Shown: positions 1 to 5,744 of the stretch, piece by piece | How positions within the stretch are numbered: the first letter of the stretch is position 1 | Layout of the letters: each line of letters begins with the position of its first letter | Source of the DNA: a bacterium | GTDB taxonomy: Bacteria; Bacillota; Clostridia; Oscillospirales; Oscillospiraceae | DNA length: 19,128 nucleotides | Assembly (NCBI GenBank): GCA_019424865.1 | Contig: JAHYYS010000051.1 | Coordinates: 1 to 19,128, forward strand | Reading direction: 5' to 3' | Position numbers and translations under genes: made by a program | Notes under the pieces: model-generated | Database searches by the model: none | What the model saw: only the letters and a program-made list of their open reading frames with translations | What the model was told of the DNA's origin: nothing

Positions 1-391
1 CGCCCACCGAGTAGGTGACGGTGGAGTTCTCCTTCACCCGCCAGTCGTTGATCTGCAGATAGTCATCCACCAGATCCTTGTAGTTGAGCATGGTGGAGTT
101 CAGATTGCGGATCTTCTCCCGCTGCTTGCGGTAGAGAATGTATGCCTTTGCCACGTCGGCATAGCCCGCCTCGGACAGCACCTTTTCCACGCTGTCCTGG
201 ATGTCCTCCACATTGATGCGCCCATTTTTGATTTTGGGCTCAAAGTCCGCGGTCACCCGCAGCGCCAGCATATCGATGATGCTGGGGTGGTACTGTTTCT
301 TCAGGGCCTGAAAGGCCTTGGTAATGGCGGCGCTGATTTTTCCGATCTCAAATCCGGCGGCAGTGCCGTCCCGCTTTGTCACCTGGTACAT
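1..391 (-). CDS. nrdD: Anaerobic ribonucleoside-triphosphate reductase, N-terminal part
   Basis: This is the first 130 codons of the class III reductase, which makes deoxyribonucleotides by a glycyl-radical mechanism under anoxia; the gene runs off the left edge. The translation begins MYQVTKRDGTAAGFEIGKIS, and the block to about residue 90 is a typical ATP-cone allosteric domain. It includes the segment around residue 60 (NVEDIQDSVEKVL) and AKAYILYRKQRE near residue 85, which leads into the catalytic barrel. The start ATG at 391 follows GGAGG by about eight bases. The activase gene nrdG lies upstream on the same strand but is separated by 231 bp holding a separate promoter with NrdR-type boxes. 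The order nrdG-nrdD is the reverse of the common arrangement. The domain is clear; the catalytic part and the C-terminal glycyl radical site are outside the window. Confidence 0.93.
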   Translation of the reverse strand, partial: MYQVTKRDGTAAGFEIGKISAAITKAFQALKKQYHPSIIDMLALRVTADFEPKIKNGRINVEDIQDSVEKVLSEAGYADVAKAYILYRKQREKIRNLNSTMLNYKDLVDDYLQINDWRVKENSTVTYSVG

Positions 392-457
392 GGACCATCC
401 CTCCACTTTCCCAAAGTTTATCGTCAGCCGGCATCTCCGGCTCTTTGGCGCCCTTCC

Positions 458-486
458 ACTATAGCACGCCCCCTCGCCGCCGTCAA
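458..486 (-). promoter_or_regulatory. Sigma-A type promoter of nrdD
   Basis: Read on the minus strand, TTGACG (481-486) is followed after 17 bp by TATAGT (458-463). This places the transcription start near 451 and gives a leader of about 60 nt before nrdD. The -35 element is overlapped by one of the two NrdR-type boxes. Confidence 0.8.
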
Positions 487-527
487 CATATTGGATTGTA
501 GAATTTTCAAGGCACAAGATATTGTTT
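481..527 (-). promoter_or_regulatory. Pair of NrdR-type boxes upstream of nrdD
   Basis: GCACAAGATATTGTTT (plus strand, 512-527) closely matches the NrdR box consensus ACACWATATMTWGTGT. A second, weaker box at 481-496 (minus strand ATCCAATATGTTGACG, with core CAATATGTTG) has its centre 31 bp away, the three-turn spacing known for NrdR sites. It overlaps the -35 hexamer. This predicts repression of nrdD by NrdR when dATP/ATP is high; nrdR itself is not in the window. Confidence 0.7.
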
Positions 528-622
528 TTCCGCCCCGGGATTGGGGGCTTCCCTTCCGCCCCAAGGGTTTCCCGGCGCTCCGCGGCCGTCAATGCCGCCG
601 CGCCGCTTTTTTCTCCCGCGCC

Positions 623-1312
623 CTATACGCCCCGCAGCTCCACCGCCGGGACGAAGGGCCGCACCAGGGCTGCAAAGGCCTCCAGATCCTCCCGGGCGCA
701 GGGGTGCAGTCCGGGGCGCAGCACGGTGTCCCGGTCCACAAAGGACTGGAGAAAATACCGCCTTGCCCCCCGCAGCCAGGGGCCGATGGCCCGGAAGGAG
801 TCCCCGTCGTGAAACTCCCTCACCACAGTGGTGCGGAACTCATAGTCCACATGTCCCTCCAGCAGCCAGGCCGCGCTCTCCCGGATGGGGCCCAGGTCCA
901 GGCCGGGCACCCCGGCGGTCTCGGCGTACCGGCCGGGGCTGTTTTTTACATCCATGGCCGCATAGTCCACCAGTCCCGCCTCTGCCAGCCTGCGCAGCCG
1001 GTCCGGATGGGTGCCGTTGGTGTCCAGCTTCACCAGAAAGCCCAGCTCCTTGATGGGGGCCAGCAGCGCGCCCAGATCGGGCCGCAGCAGCGGCTCCCCG
1101 CCGGTGATGCACACCCCGTCCAGCAGGCCCCGGCGCTTTTGCAGAAAGGCCAGCAGCCCCTCTGCGTCCGTCTCCGCCGGCATCGGCCCCTCCAGCAGCC
1201 CGGCATTGTGGCAGTATGGGCAGCGAAAATCGCACCCGCCCAGAAACACTGTACAGGCCACCCGGCCGGGGTAGTCCAGCAGGGTCATCTTCTGCAGCCC
1301 CTGAATTTCCAT
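623..1312 (-). CDS. nrdG: Anaerobic ribonucleotide reductase activating protein (radical SAM)
   Basis: This 229-residue radical SAM enzyme would install the glycyl radical on NrdD using S-adenosylmethionine and a [4Fe-4S] cluster. The cluster motif is CDFRCPYC (Cys27, Cys31, Cys34), preceded by MTLLDYPGRVACTVFLGGC. GGEPLL, a typical SAM-binding glycine motif, follows about 50 residues later. Length and the LLDYPG start match the NrdG type common in Clostridia (TIGR02495-like). The open frame extends upstream to 1423, but a strong promoter (TTGACA, 17 bp, TACAAT at 1338-1366) lies inside that extension. The ATG at 1312 is therefore the first usable start. It lies upstream of nrdD on the same strand, with a separate nrdD promoter between them. 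A pyruvate-formate-lyase activase is the main alternative, but the nrdD neighbour makes this unlikely. Confidence 0.9.
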   Translation of the reverse strand: MEIQGLQKMTLLDYPGRVACTVFLGGCDFRCPYCHNAGLLEGPMPAETDAEGLLAFLQKRRGLLDGVCITGGEPLLRPDLGALLAPIKELGFLVKLDTNGTHPDRLRRLAEAGLVDYAAMDVKNSPGRYAETAGVPGLDLGPIRESAAWLLEGHVDYEFRTTVVREFHDGDSFRAIGPWLRGARRYFLQSFVDRDTVLRPGLHPCAREDLEAFAALVRPFVPAVELRGV

Positions 1313-1337
1313 GTGCCCGCCCCCTTCTGTTTTCCCC

Positions 1338-1366
1338 ATTGTAGTCCGGCGGCTCCGGCCTGTCAA
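1338..1366 (-). promoter_or_regulatory. Sigma-A type promoter of nrdG
   Basis: On the minus strand, a perfect TTGACA (1361-1366) and TACAAT (1338-1343) are separated by 17 bp. The predicted start near 1331 lies just upstream of the nrdG ATG at 1312. Confidence 0.85.
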
Positions 1367-1369
1367 CTG

Positions 1370-1421
1370 CCGCCGGACTTCGGCGGTTTTTGTCCGCCCG
1401 CCTTGCAACTTGCGGGCGGAC
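1370..1421. repeat. Two adjacent hairpins between the divergent nrdG and HD-gene promoters
   Basis: CCGCCG-GACTT-CGGCGG followed by TTTTT (1370-1391) resembles a plus-strand terminator. It is immediately followed by a 10-bp perfect inverted repeat, GTCCGCCCGC (1392-1401) and GCGGGCGGAC (1412-1421). The candidate -35 of the HD gene lies in the loop of the second repeat. No gene upstream on the plus strand obviously needs the terminator. Confidence 0.6.
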
Positions 1422-1431
1422 ATGATAAAAT
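1403..1431 (+). promoter_or_regulatory. Candidate promoter of the HD-domain gene
   Basis: TTGCAA (1403-1408), 17 bp, then TAAAAT (1426-1431). The predicted start near 1438 leaves a leader of about 60 nt before the ATG at 1501. The match is moderate, and the -35 lies inside a hairpin loop. Confidence 0.5.
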
Positions 1432-1500
1432 AGCCGTCGCGGGCCGTGCCGCCCGCTGTTTTCCAATTACCGCGCCCCGGCGCGTCTGTGGAGGTATGTC

Positions 1501-2088
1501 ATGTCCTGCAAAGAGGAATTTGTGGAAATTTTCAAGGCCAACATCACCCGGGACGGAGCGGACAAGCTGCTGGACTACCTGGAGCACAAGAGCGATTTCT
1601 TCACCGCCCCCGCCTCCGCCCGCTACCACTCGGCCTATGAGGGGGGGCTGTGCGAGCACAGCCTGAACGTGTACCACTGTCTGGTGGACTACCTCCAGCG
1701 GGAGCGGGTGCAGGAGCTGTACGGTCTGGAATACAGCCCGGAATCCGTGGCCATTGTGGCCCTGCTCCACGACGTTTGCAAGGTGGGCTGCTATAAAAAG
1801 GGCTTCCGCAACGTGAAAAACGACGCCACGGGACAGTGGGAGCGGGTGCCCACCTATACCTTCGACGACCCCCTGCCCTATGGCCACGGGGAGAAGTCGG
1901 TGTACATTGTCAACGGCTTCATCCGCCTGACCCGGGAGGAGGCCATGGCCATCCGCTGGCACATGGGCTTCTCCGGCCCGGAGGACGCCCGCACCGTGGG
2001 GCAGGCCTTTCAGAAATACCCCCTGGCCTTCGCCCTGGCCACTGCGGACATGGAGGCCAGCTATTTCCTGGAGGGGGAGGAGCGCTGA
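1501..2088 (+). CDS. HD-domain metal-dependent phosphohydrolase
   Basis: A 195-residue cytoplasmic protein of the HD superfamily, whose members hydrolyse phosphate esters, nucleotides or cyclic nucleotides with two bound metals. Expected ligands are visible in order: His53 (CEHSLNVYH), His90-Asp91 (ALLHDVCKV), His129 (YGHGEKS), His154 (IRWHMG) and Asp183 (ATADMEA). The His129/His154 insertion is typical of the group that includes the YhaM C-terminal domain, but the OB-fold nuclease part of YhaM is absent. Substrate is unknown. The ATG at 1501 is preceded by GGAGG at 1490-1494 with six bases between. It is a single-gene unit, divergent from nrdG and convergent with thiW, and ends ahead of a long palindromic terminator. 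Confidence 0.85.
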   Translation: MSCKEEFVEIFKANITRDGADKLLDYLEHKSDFFTAPASARYHSAYEGGLCEHSLNVYHCLVDYLQRERVQELYGLEYSPESVAIVALLHDVCKVGCYKKGFRNVKNDATGQWERVPTYTFDDPLPYGHGEKSVYIVNGFIRLTREEAMAIRWHMGFSGPEDARTVGQAFQKYPLAFALATADMEASYFLEGEER

Positions 2089-2169
2089 CCTCGCCCACTT
2101 CCCGTCCGGAAGGGCAGCACGAACGGCAAAAGCCCTTCTGCGGCGAAAATTTCCTGCAGCCTGACTCAG

Positions 2170-2211
2170 AAAAGCGGCTGATCAATTGATTCGAATTGAT
2201 CAGCCGCTTTT
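2170..2211. terminator. Bidirectional 18-bp terminator hairpin between the HD gene and thiW
   Basis: The arms at 2170-2187 and 2194-2211 pair perfectly (AAAAGCGGCTGATCAATT with its complement) around a six-base loop, with A-tract and T-tract ends suiting both strands. It serves two convergent genes. It resembles the leading palindrome of the three structured elements described below (AAAAAGCGGCTTGTCAATT) but lacks the rest of the element. Confidence 0.85.
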
Positions 2212-2243
2212 TCAACCGTTTCGCTGTTTGACTTGTTCTGTTC

Positions 2244-2774
2244 TTATCCGTGGGAGGCGTTCAGGGAGGCATTCATGGCCTTCAGGGCGCCGGAGCGCCG
2301 CAGGGCGGCCACCAGGATGCCCGCCAGAATGGACCCGGCCACGGTGGACACCAGGAAGGGGACCACATAGCCATAGAAGGCGACGCCCGCCGCAGCGGAG
2401 GGCAGAAAGACCATGGCCAGGGGATAGGCGGCCAGACCGCCGATGATGCCGGTGCCGATCACCTCTGCCGCCAAAGTGGCGGGCAGGTTCCGGGTCTTCC
2501 AGAAGATCAGGCCGCACAGCAGGGCCCCGCACATGCTGCCCGGAAAGGCCAGGATGCTGCCGGTGCCCAGCAGATTGCGCAGCAGGCTGGCGCAGAAGGC
2601 CACCCCCACGCCGTACCAGGGGCCCAGGCAGACGGCGCACAGGATATTAACCATGTGCTGCACCGGGGCGCACTTGCTGCCGAAAATGGGGAAGACCACC
2701 ACGATGCTCCCCACCACCGCCACCGCGCACAGAAGGCCGGCGGCGGCCAGCTTTTTTACATTGCTCTGCTTCAT
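2244..2774 (-). CDS. thiW: ECF transporter S component ThiW (thiamine precursor uptake)
   Basis: A 176-residue integral membrane protein with about five to six hydrophobic segments. It is probably the substrate-binding subunit of an energy-coupling-factor transporter for the thiazole moiety of thiamine. Family hallmarks are FGSKCAPVQHMVN (about residues 31-43), LGPWYGVGVAF and the conserved LLRNLLGTGSILAFPGSM, all typical of ThiW. The TPP riboswitch in its leader supports the role independently. The open frame begins at a TTG at 2795, but AAGGAG (2785-2790) lies inside that stretch and is well placed for the ATG at 2774, which I choose. The ATPase and EcfT partners are not nearby and must be shared in trans. 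Confidence 0.9.
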   Translation of the reverse strand: MKQSNVKKLAAAGLLCAVAVVGSIVVVFPIFGSKCAPVQHMVNILCAVCLGPWYGVGVAFCASLLRNLLGTGSILAFPGSMCGALLCGLIFWKTRNLPATLAAEVIGTGIIGGLAAYPLAMVFLPSAAAGVAFYGYVVPFLVSTVAGSILAGILVAALRRSGALKAMNASLNASHG

Positions 2775-2849
2775 AACAAAAACGCTCCTTTTCAAATTGG
2801 ATCGGGGAAAACCGCGTGGACAGGCAGCGACTTCCCCTCCTTCCGGCCT

Positions 2850-2995
2850 GACGGCCGCAAACAGGGCCTCTCCGGCGCCCCAGGGCGCCCGGTAAGGTTC
2901 GGTCGAGGCTTACTGGCCTCCTCTCACGCCGGAACACGGCTTCCCATCGCTGCGCATCCGGACCCGGACACAGGGCGCTCCCCCTCTGTCCGCTC
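2850..2995 (-). promoter_or_regulatory. Second THI-box-like segment in the thiW leader (degenerate)
   Basis: The 26 bases at 2901-2926 match 3143-3168, inside the TPP riboswitch, at 21 positions; all five differences lie in the loop of the small helix. This is the TGAGAGGAGGC...GCCTCGACC part. A GGGGGAGC sequence lies upstream in the RNA, as in THI boxes. The downstream half, which normally holds the ACCTGAT...GGGTAATGCC pyrophosphate-binding core, is not recognisable and is replaced by a GC-rich hairpin. It may be a decayed tandem TPP riboswitch or an altered one. The outer limits given here are approximate. Confidence 0.4.
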
Positions 2996-3048
2996 CCGGC
3001 CCGGCCGGGACGTCCGCGGTTTTCCTCTCCCTTCTGAAAAAGAGCGTC

Positions 3049-3080
3049 AAAAAACGGGGCCCACCCCATGGGGCGCCCCG
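3049..3080 (-). terminator. Intrinsic terminator of the TPP riboswitch
   Basis: On the minus strand CGGGGC...GCCCCG (with an inner CCCCA/TGGGG pairing) is followed by TTTTTT. It lies 24 nt after the aptamer and is the likely expression platform: TPP binding should favour termination before thiW. Confidence 0.75.
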
Positions 3081-3103
3081 CAGCGCTGCTGTTGTGCAGC
3101 ATC

Positions 3104-3195
3104 ACGACTTCCTACGGCGGCATAACCCACATCAGGTAAAAGGGTCGAGGCGCATCCGCCTCCTCTCAGCCCGCTTGCCCGGGCTCCCCTGTCGT
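3104..3195 (-). promoter_or_regulatory. TPP riboswitch (THI element)
   Basis: The minus-strand RNA begins ACGACAGGGGAGC and ends TAGGAAGTCGT, so that ACGAC and GTCGT close helix P1. Core motifs appear in the canonical order: GGGGAGC, GCTGAGAGG, GACCC, then ACCTGATGTGGGTTATGCC and GTAGGAAG. The fourth differs from the usual GGGTAATGCC by one base. It starts within about five bases of the predicted transcription start and ends 329 nt before the thiW ATG. It fits feedback control of thiazole uptake by thiamine pyrophosphate. Confidence 0.92.
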
Positions 3196-3206
3196 TTGCA
3201 ACAGCT

Positions 3207-3235
3207 ATCATAGCCTGTTTGTCCCCAAAAGTCAA
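3207..3235 (-). promoter_or_regulatory. Promoter of the thiW leader
   Basis: Minus-strand TTGACT (3230-3235), 17 bp, TATGAT (3207-3212). The start near 3200 is immediately upstream of the TPP aptamer. Confidence 0.85.
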
Positions 3236-3237
3236 GT

Positions 3238-3273
3238 CCCCCGCGCCGGAGCTCCACAAATCCGGCGCGGGGG
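3238..3273 (-). terminator. Terminator hairpin downstream of queT
   Basis: A 13-bp perfect stem, CCCCCGCGCCGGA (3238-3250) with its complement (3261-3273), loop of ten bases. It follows the queT stop on the minus strand and overlaps the upstream edge of the thiW promoter, so it insulates the two genes. The following T-run on the minus strand is interrupted. Confidence 0.7.
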
Positions 3274-3308
3274 CTTTTCACTTTCCGCCGCGGGCCGCGG
3301 GGCCCGCC

Positions 3309-3848
3309 TTACGGCTGGAGGCAGGTCTGCCCCAGCCGCTTCTCCGGCATCATGCTGCGGAAAAAGGCAATCCGGGGCAGCACCCGAAGCAGGATGGTGC
3401 CCAGAATATAGCACACCGCAGTCTCCCCGATGGCAAAGGTGACGGCATTGTAGCCGCACAGCGCCCAGAACGCGCTGTTGATGGCGCCGGCCCCCGTCCA
3501 GGACCACATGGGCGCCAGAATCACCATGTTCACCAGAATGGGCGGCAGGGCGGCCAGATACCACCGGGGCATCTTTGCCGTCAGCCAGGCGGCGATTGCC
3601 GTGGCCAGCGTACCCATTACCACATCAATGGGGCCATAGGGGGAGAGCAGGTTGGTAATCAGACAGCCCACCACCAGTCCGGGCGCGGTGGCCGGGAACA
3701 GAAAGGGCAGGACGGTGAGTGCCTCCGCAAAGCGGAACTGCACCACGCCGAAGGTCAGTCCGAAGATGTTTCCGAAGTACCCCATGACGGCGTACAGGGC
3801 CGCCACCATGGCGGCAAAGGTGAGATCGCGGGTGGTGAATTTGGACAT
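3309..3848 (-). CDS. queT: QueT family transporter (queuosine precursor ECF S component)
   Basis: A 179-residue membrane protein with about five hydrophobic helices. It matches the QueT family, thought to import preQ0/preQ1 or another queuosine precursor. Family-like stretches are VVQFRFAEALTVLPFLFPAT (residues 36-55), a GCLITNLLSP segment, the VMGTLATAIAAWLTA segment, ALPPILVNM and FAIGETAVCYILGTILL near the end. The ATG at 3848 is preceded by GGAGG with seven bases between. It is a single gene upstream of thiW with its own terminator. It shares the ECF theme with thiW and would use the same EcfA/EcfT module from elsewhere. Substrate assignment rests on family resemblance only. Confidence 0.85.
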   Translation of the reverse strand: MSKFTTRDLTFAAMVAALYAVMGYFGNIFGLTFGVVQFRFAEALTVLPFLFPATAPGLVVGCLITNLLSPYGPIDVVMGTLATAIAAWLTAKMPRWYLAALPPILVNMVILAPMWSWTGAGAINSAFWALCGYNAVTFAIGETAVCYILGTILLRVLPRIAFFRSMMPEKRLGQTCLQP

Positions 3849-3990
3849 AAAAAAACCTCCATTTTTTGTTTAGAGAACGGAAGGACCCCGTGGACCGGTC
3901 CCCCGAACGAACATAGAAGACACATTGGCTGTTCTGTGCGCCTATCCTGCGCGCTTCCGGATCACCCCGCGGCATATACCCGGATCGGCT
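3849..3990 (-). promoter_or_regulatory. Candidate structured leader of queT
   Basis: On the minus strand, the queT leader contains nested complementarity (ATAG...CTAT enclosing GCACA...TGTGT around a GAACAGCCAA loop) and a second stem (GGACC...GGGTCC) before an A-rich stretch and GGAGG. preQ1 riboswitches often precede queT, but I cannot match a preQ1-I or preQ1-II consensus; a preQ1-III-like fold is possible. No clear promoter was identified. Confidence 0.3.
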
Positions 3991-4400
3991 TCCCTGGTGC
4001 GCCCATCCCCTTTGAAAGGGAGCGCGGCACCATGATCTGTGCCCTTCGCAGGGGCGGCTCTCAGCCGCCCGCCAGGCGCATACTATGCGCCCCTACGGTC
4101 TGTTCCCCTTTCTCGGATGCGTGCACCCGCAGGCGGAATGGCTCTTCCGCCGCTGAAAGCAGCCGCAAAGTCGAAGCCCAGCGCAGCGGGTTCGATTCTG
4201 CACGCCGGAGCGGCGCAATGAGCGGGCTTTGACCGCAGGACAAAGCGAAGGGACATGAAGTCTGCGGCGACGTGATCACGCTGCGGCACGCGCGCGGCCT
4301 TAGCGCTTCTATGCTTGGACGAGATGGTATCAAACTCGTCAGCGGTATCCTACCACAAAAGCGCACCCTTGTCCAGCAAAATCGCACCGCCCGCAGCCGG
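3990..4400. other. Gene-free region with palindromic repeat tract
   Basis: No credible gene: the open frames on both strands lack ribosome binding sites and have no domain signal. At 4050-4091 two GC-rich palindromes lie back to back: GGGCGGCT-CTC-AGCCGCCC and GGCGCATA-C-TATGCGCC. They resemble extragenic palindromic repeats of the CGTAGGGGCG... kind. The segment 4130-4390 has a gene-like but non-coding texture and may be a decayed repeat or mobile element; I cannot name it. Confidence 0.5.
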
Positions 4401-4407
4401 CGTCCCC

Positions 4408-4437
4408 TTGACCGCCGCCGGGGCGGCATGCTACAAT
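4408..4437 (+). promoter_or_regulatory. Promoter of the small anchored protein and SseB operon
   Basis: TTGACC (4408-4413), 18 bp, TACAAT (4432-4437); start near 4444. The -10 element covers the ATG at 4436, so that ATG cannot be the translation start of the next gene. Confidence 0.75.
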
Positions 4438-4471
4438 GGCAGCGAACGAAAGGCCGAAGGGAGGGCTTGTG

Positions 4472-4849
4472 GTGAAGGGAACACGGTGGCTGCTGGGTGC
4501 GGCCGTCCTCGCGGGGGCCGCTGTCTGCTTTTTTGCCGGGTATCAGACTGCCCGCCTGGGTATGGAGCCCTGTCCATTTGCCCAGACCTTCTACGCCTCT
4601 ATCACCGACATCCAGGGCAGCGCCCTCACGGTGGAGGGGCTGGCGGTCAACGACATCAACTTCCGCGGGCGCTTTCACTTCCAGGTGGAGGAGGACACCG
4701 AGCTTCTCTGGCGGTATGAGGCGCTCCCCCTGTCCGACCTGGACCCGGGCGACCGCATATCCATCACCTTCACCGGCCCGGTGGCCGAAAGCGATCCCGC
4801 CGGTCTGTCGGATGTGGTGCGCATTCAGCTGCTGGACGACGAGAAATAG
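4472..4849 (+). CDS. Small membrane-anchored protein (DUF3221-like)
   Basis: About 125 residues: a hydrophobic segment at roughly residues 5-26 (uncleaved anchor or signal peptide), then an extracytoplasmic domain of about 90 residues. That domain begins ASITDIQGSALTVEG and continues with FQVEEDTELLWRYE, LSDLDPGDRISITFTGPV and a closing RIQLLDDE. The pattern is like small secreted beta-barrel domains such as DUF3221/YobA; function is unknown. The frame is open from an ATG at 4436, but that lies within the -10 box. GGGAGGG at 4459-4465 points to GTG 4472 (or 4469) as the start. It is followed after 40 bp by the SseB-domain gene and is probably cotranscribed with it. Confidence 0.7.
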   Translation: MKGTRWLLGAAVLAGAAVCFFAGYQTARLGMEPCPFAQTFYASITDIQGSALTVEGLAVNDINFRGRFHFQVEEDTELLWRYEALPLSDLDPGDRISITFTGPVAESDPAGLSDVVRIQLLDDEK

Positions 4850-4889
4850 CCCGCGGCATACCGCACGCTTGATTTGGGAGGGCCTGTCC

Positions 4890-5351
4890 ATGGAAGATAT
4901 GACGAAACCTCTGGAAAACCCGCAGCTGCTGGCGGCGGTGGAGCGGATGAACCGGGAGAACAGCCGGGAGAGCCGGGAGGCGGTGCTGGATCTGGTGATC
5001 TCCTCCGCCCGGTTTCTGGCCCCGGTGACCATCACGCCGCCGCCCCAGACCTCCCCCGGCCAGACCGCCCTGGGCCAGGGCACCGCCATTCAGTTCCAGC
5101 TGCTGACCAGCCAGGCGGGCCAGCTCTTTTTCCCCGCCTTCACCAGCTGGGAGGAGCTGCGGAAGCTGTGCGGCCCAAAAAACCAGCAGACCCTGCTTCT
5201 CTCCTTTGACGACTACGCCGCCATGATTCTCCGGGACCACCGGGCGGCGGGTTTTGTCCTCGACCCTTTCGGCTGCTGCCTGTCCTTTGACCGGGCCATG
5301 ACGGAGCACCTGGTCCAGAGGAAGGCGGAGCAGTCCCCCAAGAAGCCGTAA
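4890..5351 (+). CDS. SseB-domain protein
   Basis: 153 residues, cytoplasmic, no signal peptide. The region from about residue 10 to 140 fits the SseB N-terminal domain. It has an N-terminal helix (NPQLLAAVERMNRENSRE), then VLDLVISSARFLAPVTI, a loop holding FQLLTSQAGQLFFPAFTSWE (about 67-86), and FDDYAAMILRDHRAAGFVLD with FGCCLSFDR near the end. These proteins are common singletons in Firmicutes and their role is not settled. The start ATG at 4890 follows GGGAGG by seven bases; a longer frame upstream overlaps the previous gene out of frame and is not real. It ends five bases before a terminator hairpin that has been duplicated by the first structured element. Confidence 0.8.
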   Translation: MEDMTKPLENPQLLAAVERMNRENSRESREAVLDLVISSARFLAPVTITPPPQTSPGQTALGQGTAIQFQLLTSQAGQLFFPAFTSWEELRKLCGPKNQQTLLLSFDDYAAMILRDHRAAGFVLDPFGCCLSFDRAMTEHLVQRKAEQSPKKP

Positions 5352-5356
5352 GCAAA

Positions 5357-5392
5357 AGCGCCTCCGGCCCTGGTATCGGGGCCGGAGGCGTC
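5357..5392. terminator. SseB terminator hairpin, left direct repeat of element copy 1
   Basis: A GC-rich stem (GCCTCCGGCCC...GGGCCGGAGGC type) directly after the SseB gene. The same 36 bases recur exactly at 5745-5780 on the other side of the element. The T-rich tail of the original terminator is found only after the right copy. Confidence 0.85.
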
Positions 5393-5744
5393 GAGACTGT
5401 CGAAAAAGCGGCTTGTCAATTTATCGAAATTGACAAGCCGCTTTTTCGAGAAAGTAAGCACGCAAGCCGGGACTCGATGTCGTCGTCACAAGCTGCGCAC
5501 CACTCCCATCCGCGCAAGCGCGAATGGTCGCTCCCTTCGCTGCTCCTCCTCTCCCACGAAAACCACGGTTTCCCTGGGCTCCCAGGGAAACCGTGGTTTT
5601 TGCGGGGGCCCAGGGAAAAGTCGTCCCGCCTTGCGTGAGAGGTGTCATTTCCGAGGCACATGTCCCCGGAAATGACAGATTTTATTTGATTCCTGCGGCT
5701 GCGGCCGCAGGAACTCCTTGCAGGAGGGCTTTTTCGGCAAGCTG
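5393..5744 (+). mobile_element. Structured terminator-nested repeat element, copy 1 (352 bp)
   Basis: Begins GAGACTGTCGAAAAAGCGGC and ends GGGCTTTTTCGGCAAGCTG; the ends are imperfect inverted repeats (CGAAAAAGC shared). Helices in order: a 23-bp perfect palindrome 5400-5422/5427-5449 (itself a bidirectional terminator); a long-range stem 5459-5466/5630-5637; an extra 20-bp perfect hairpin 5559-5578/5581-5600 found only in this copy; GTCATTTCC/GGAAATGAC at 5644-5652/5668-5676; and TTCCTGCGGC-TGCG-GCCGCAGGAA at 5690-5713. It has no open frame with coding signals. It lies between convergent genes and is bracketed by a 36-bp direct repeat of the terminator hairpin. Compare copies 2 and 3. Probably non-autonomous; the mobilising enzyme is unknown. 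Confidence 0.8.

Noticed and set aside
287..1666. 459-codon plus-strand open frame over nrdG
   Set aside because: Low-complexity Pro/Gln/Arg translation opposite nrdG, crosses two promoters and the start of the HD gene.
4185..4200. tRNA-like T-loop sequence GGGTTCGATTC
   Set aside because: No anticodon arm, D arm or acceptor stem of the right spacing can be drawn around it on either strand.
4061..5089. 342-codon minus-strand open frame over the gene-free region and SseB operon
   Set aside because: No ribosome binding site, Arg/Ser-rich translation, opposite two supported genes and the promoter at 4408-4437.
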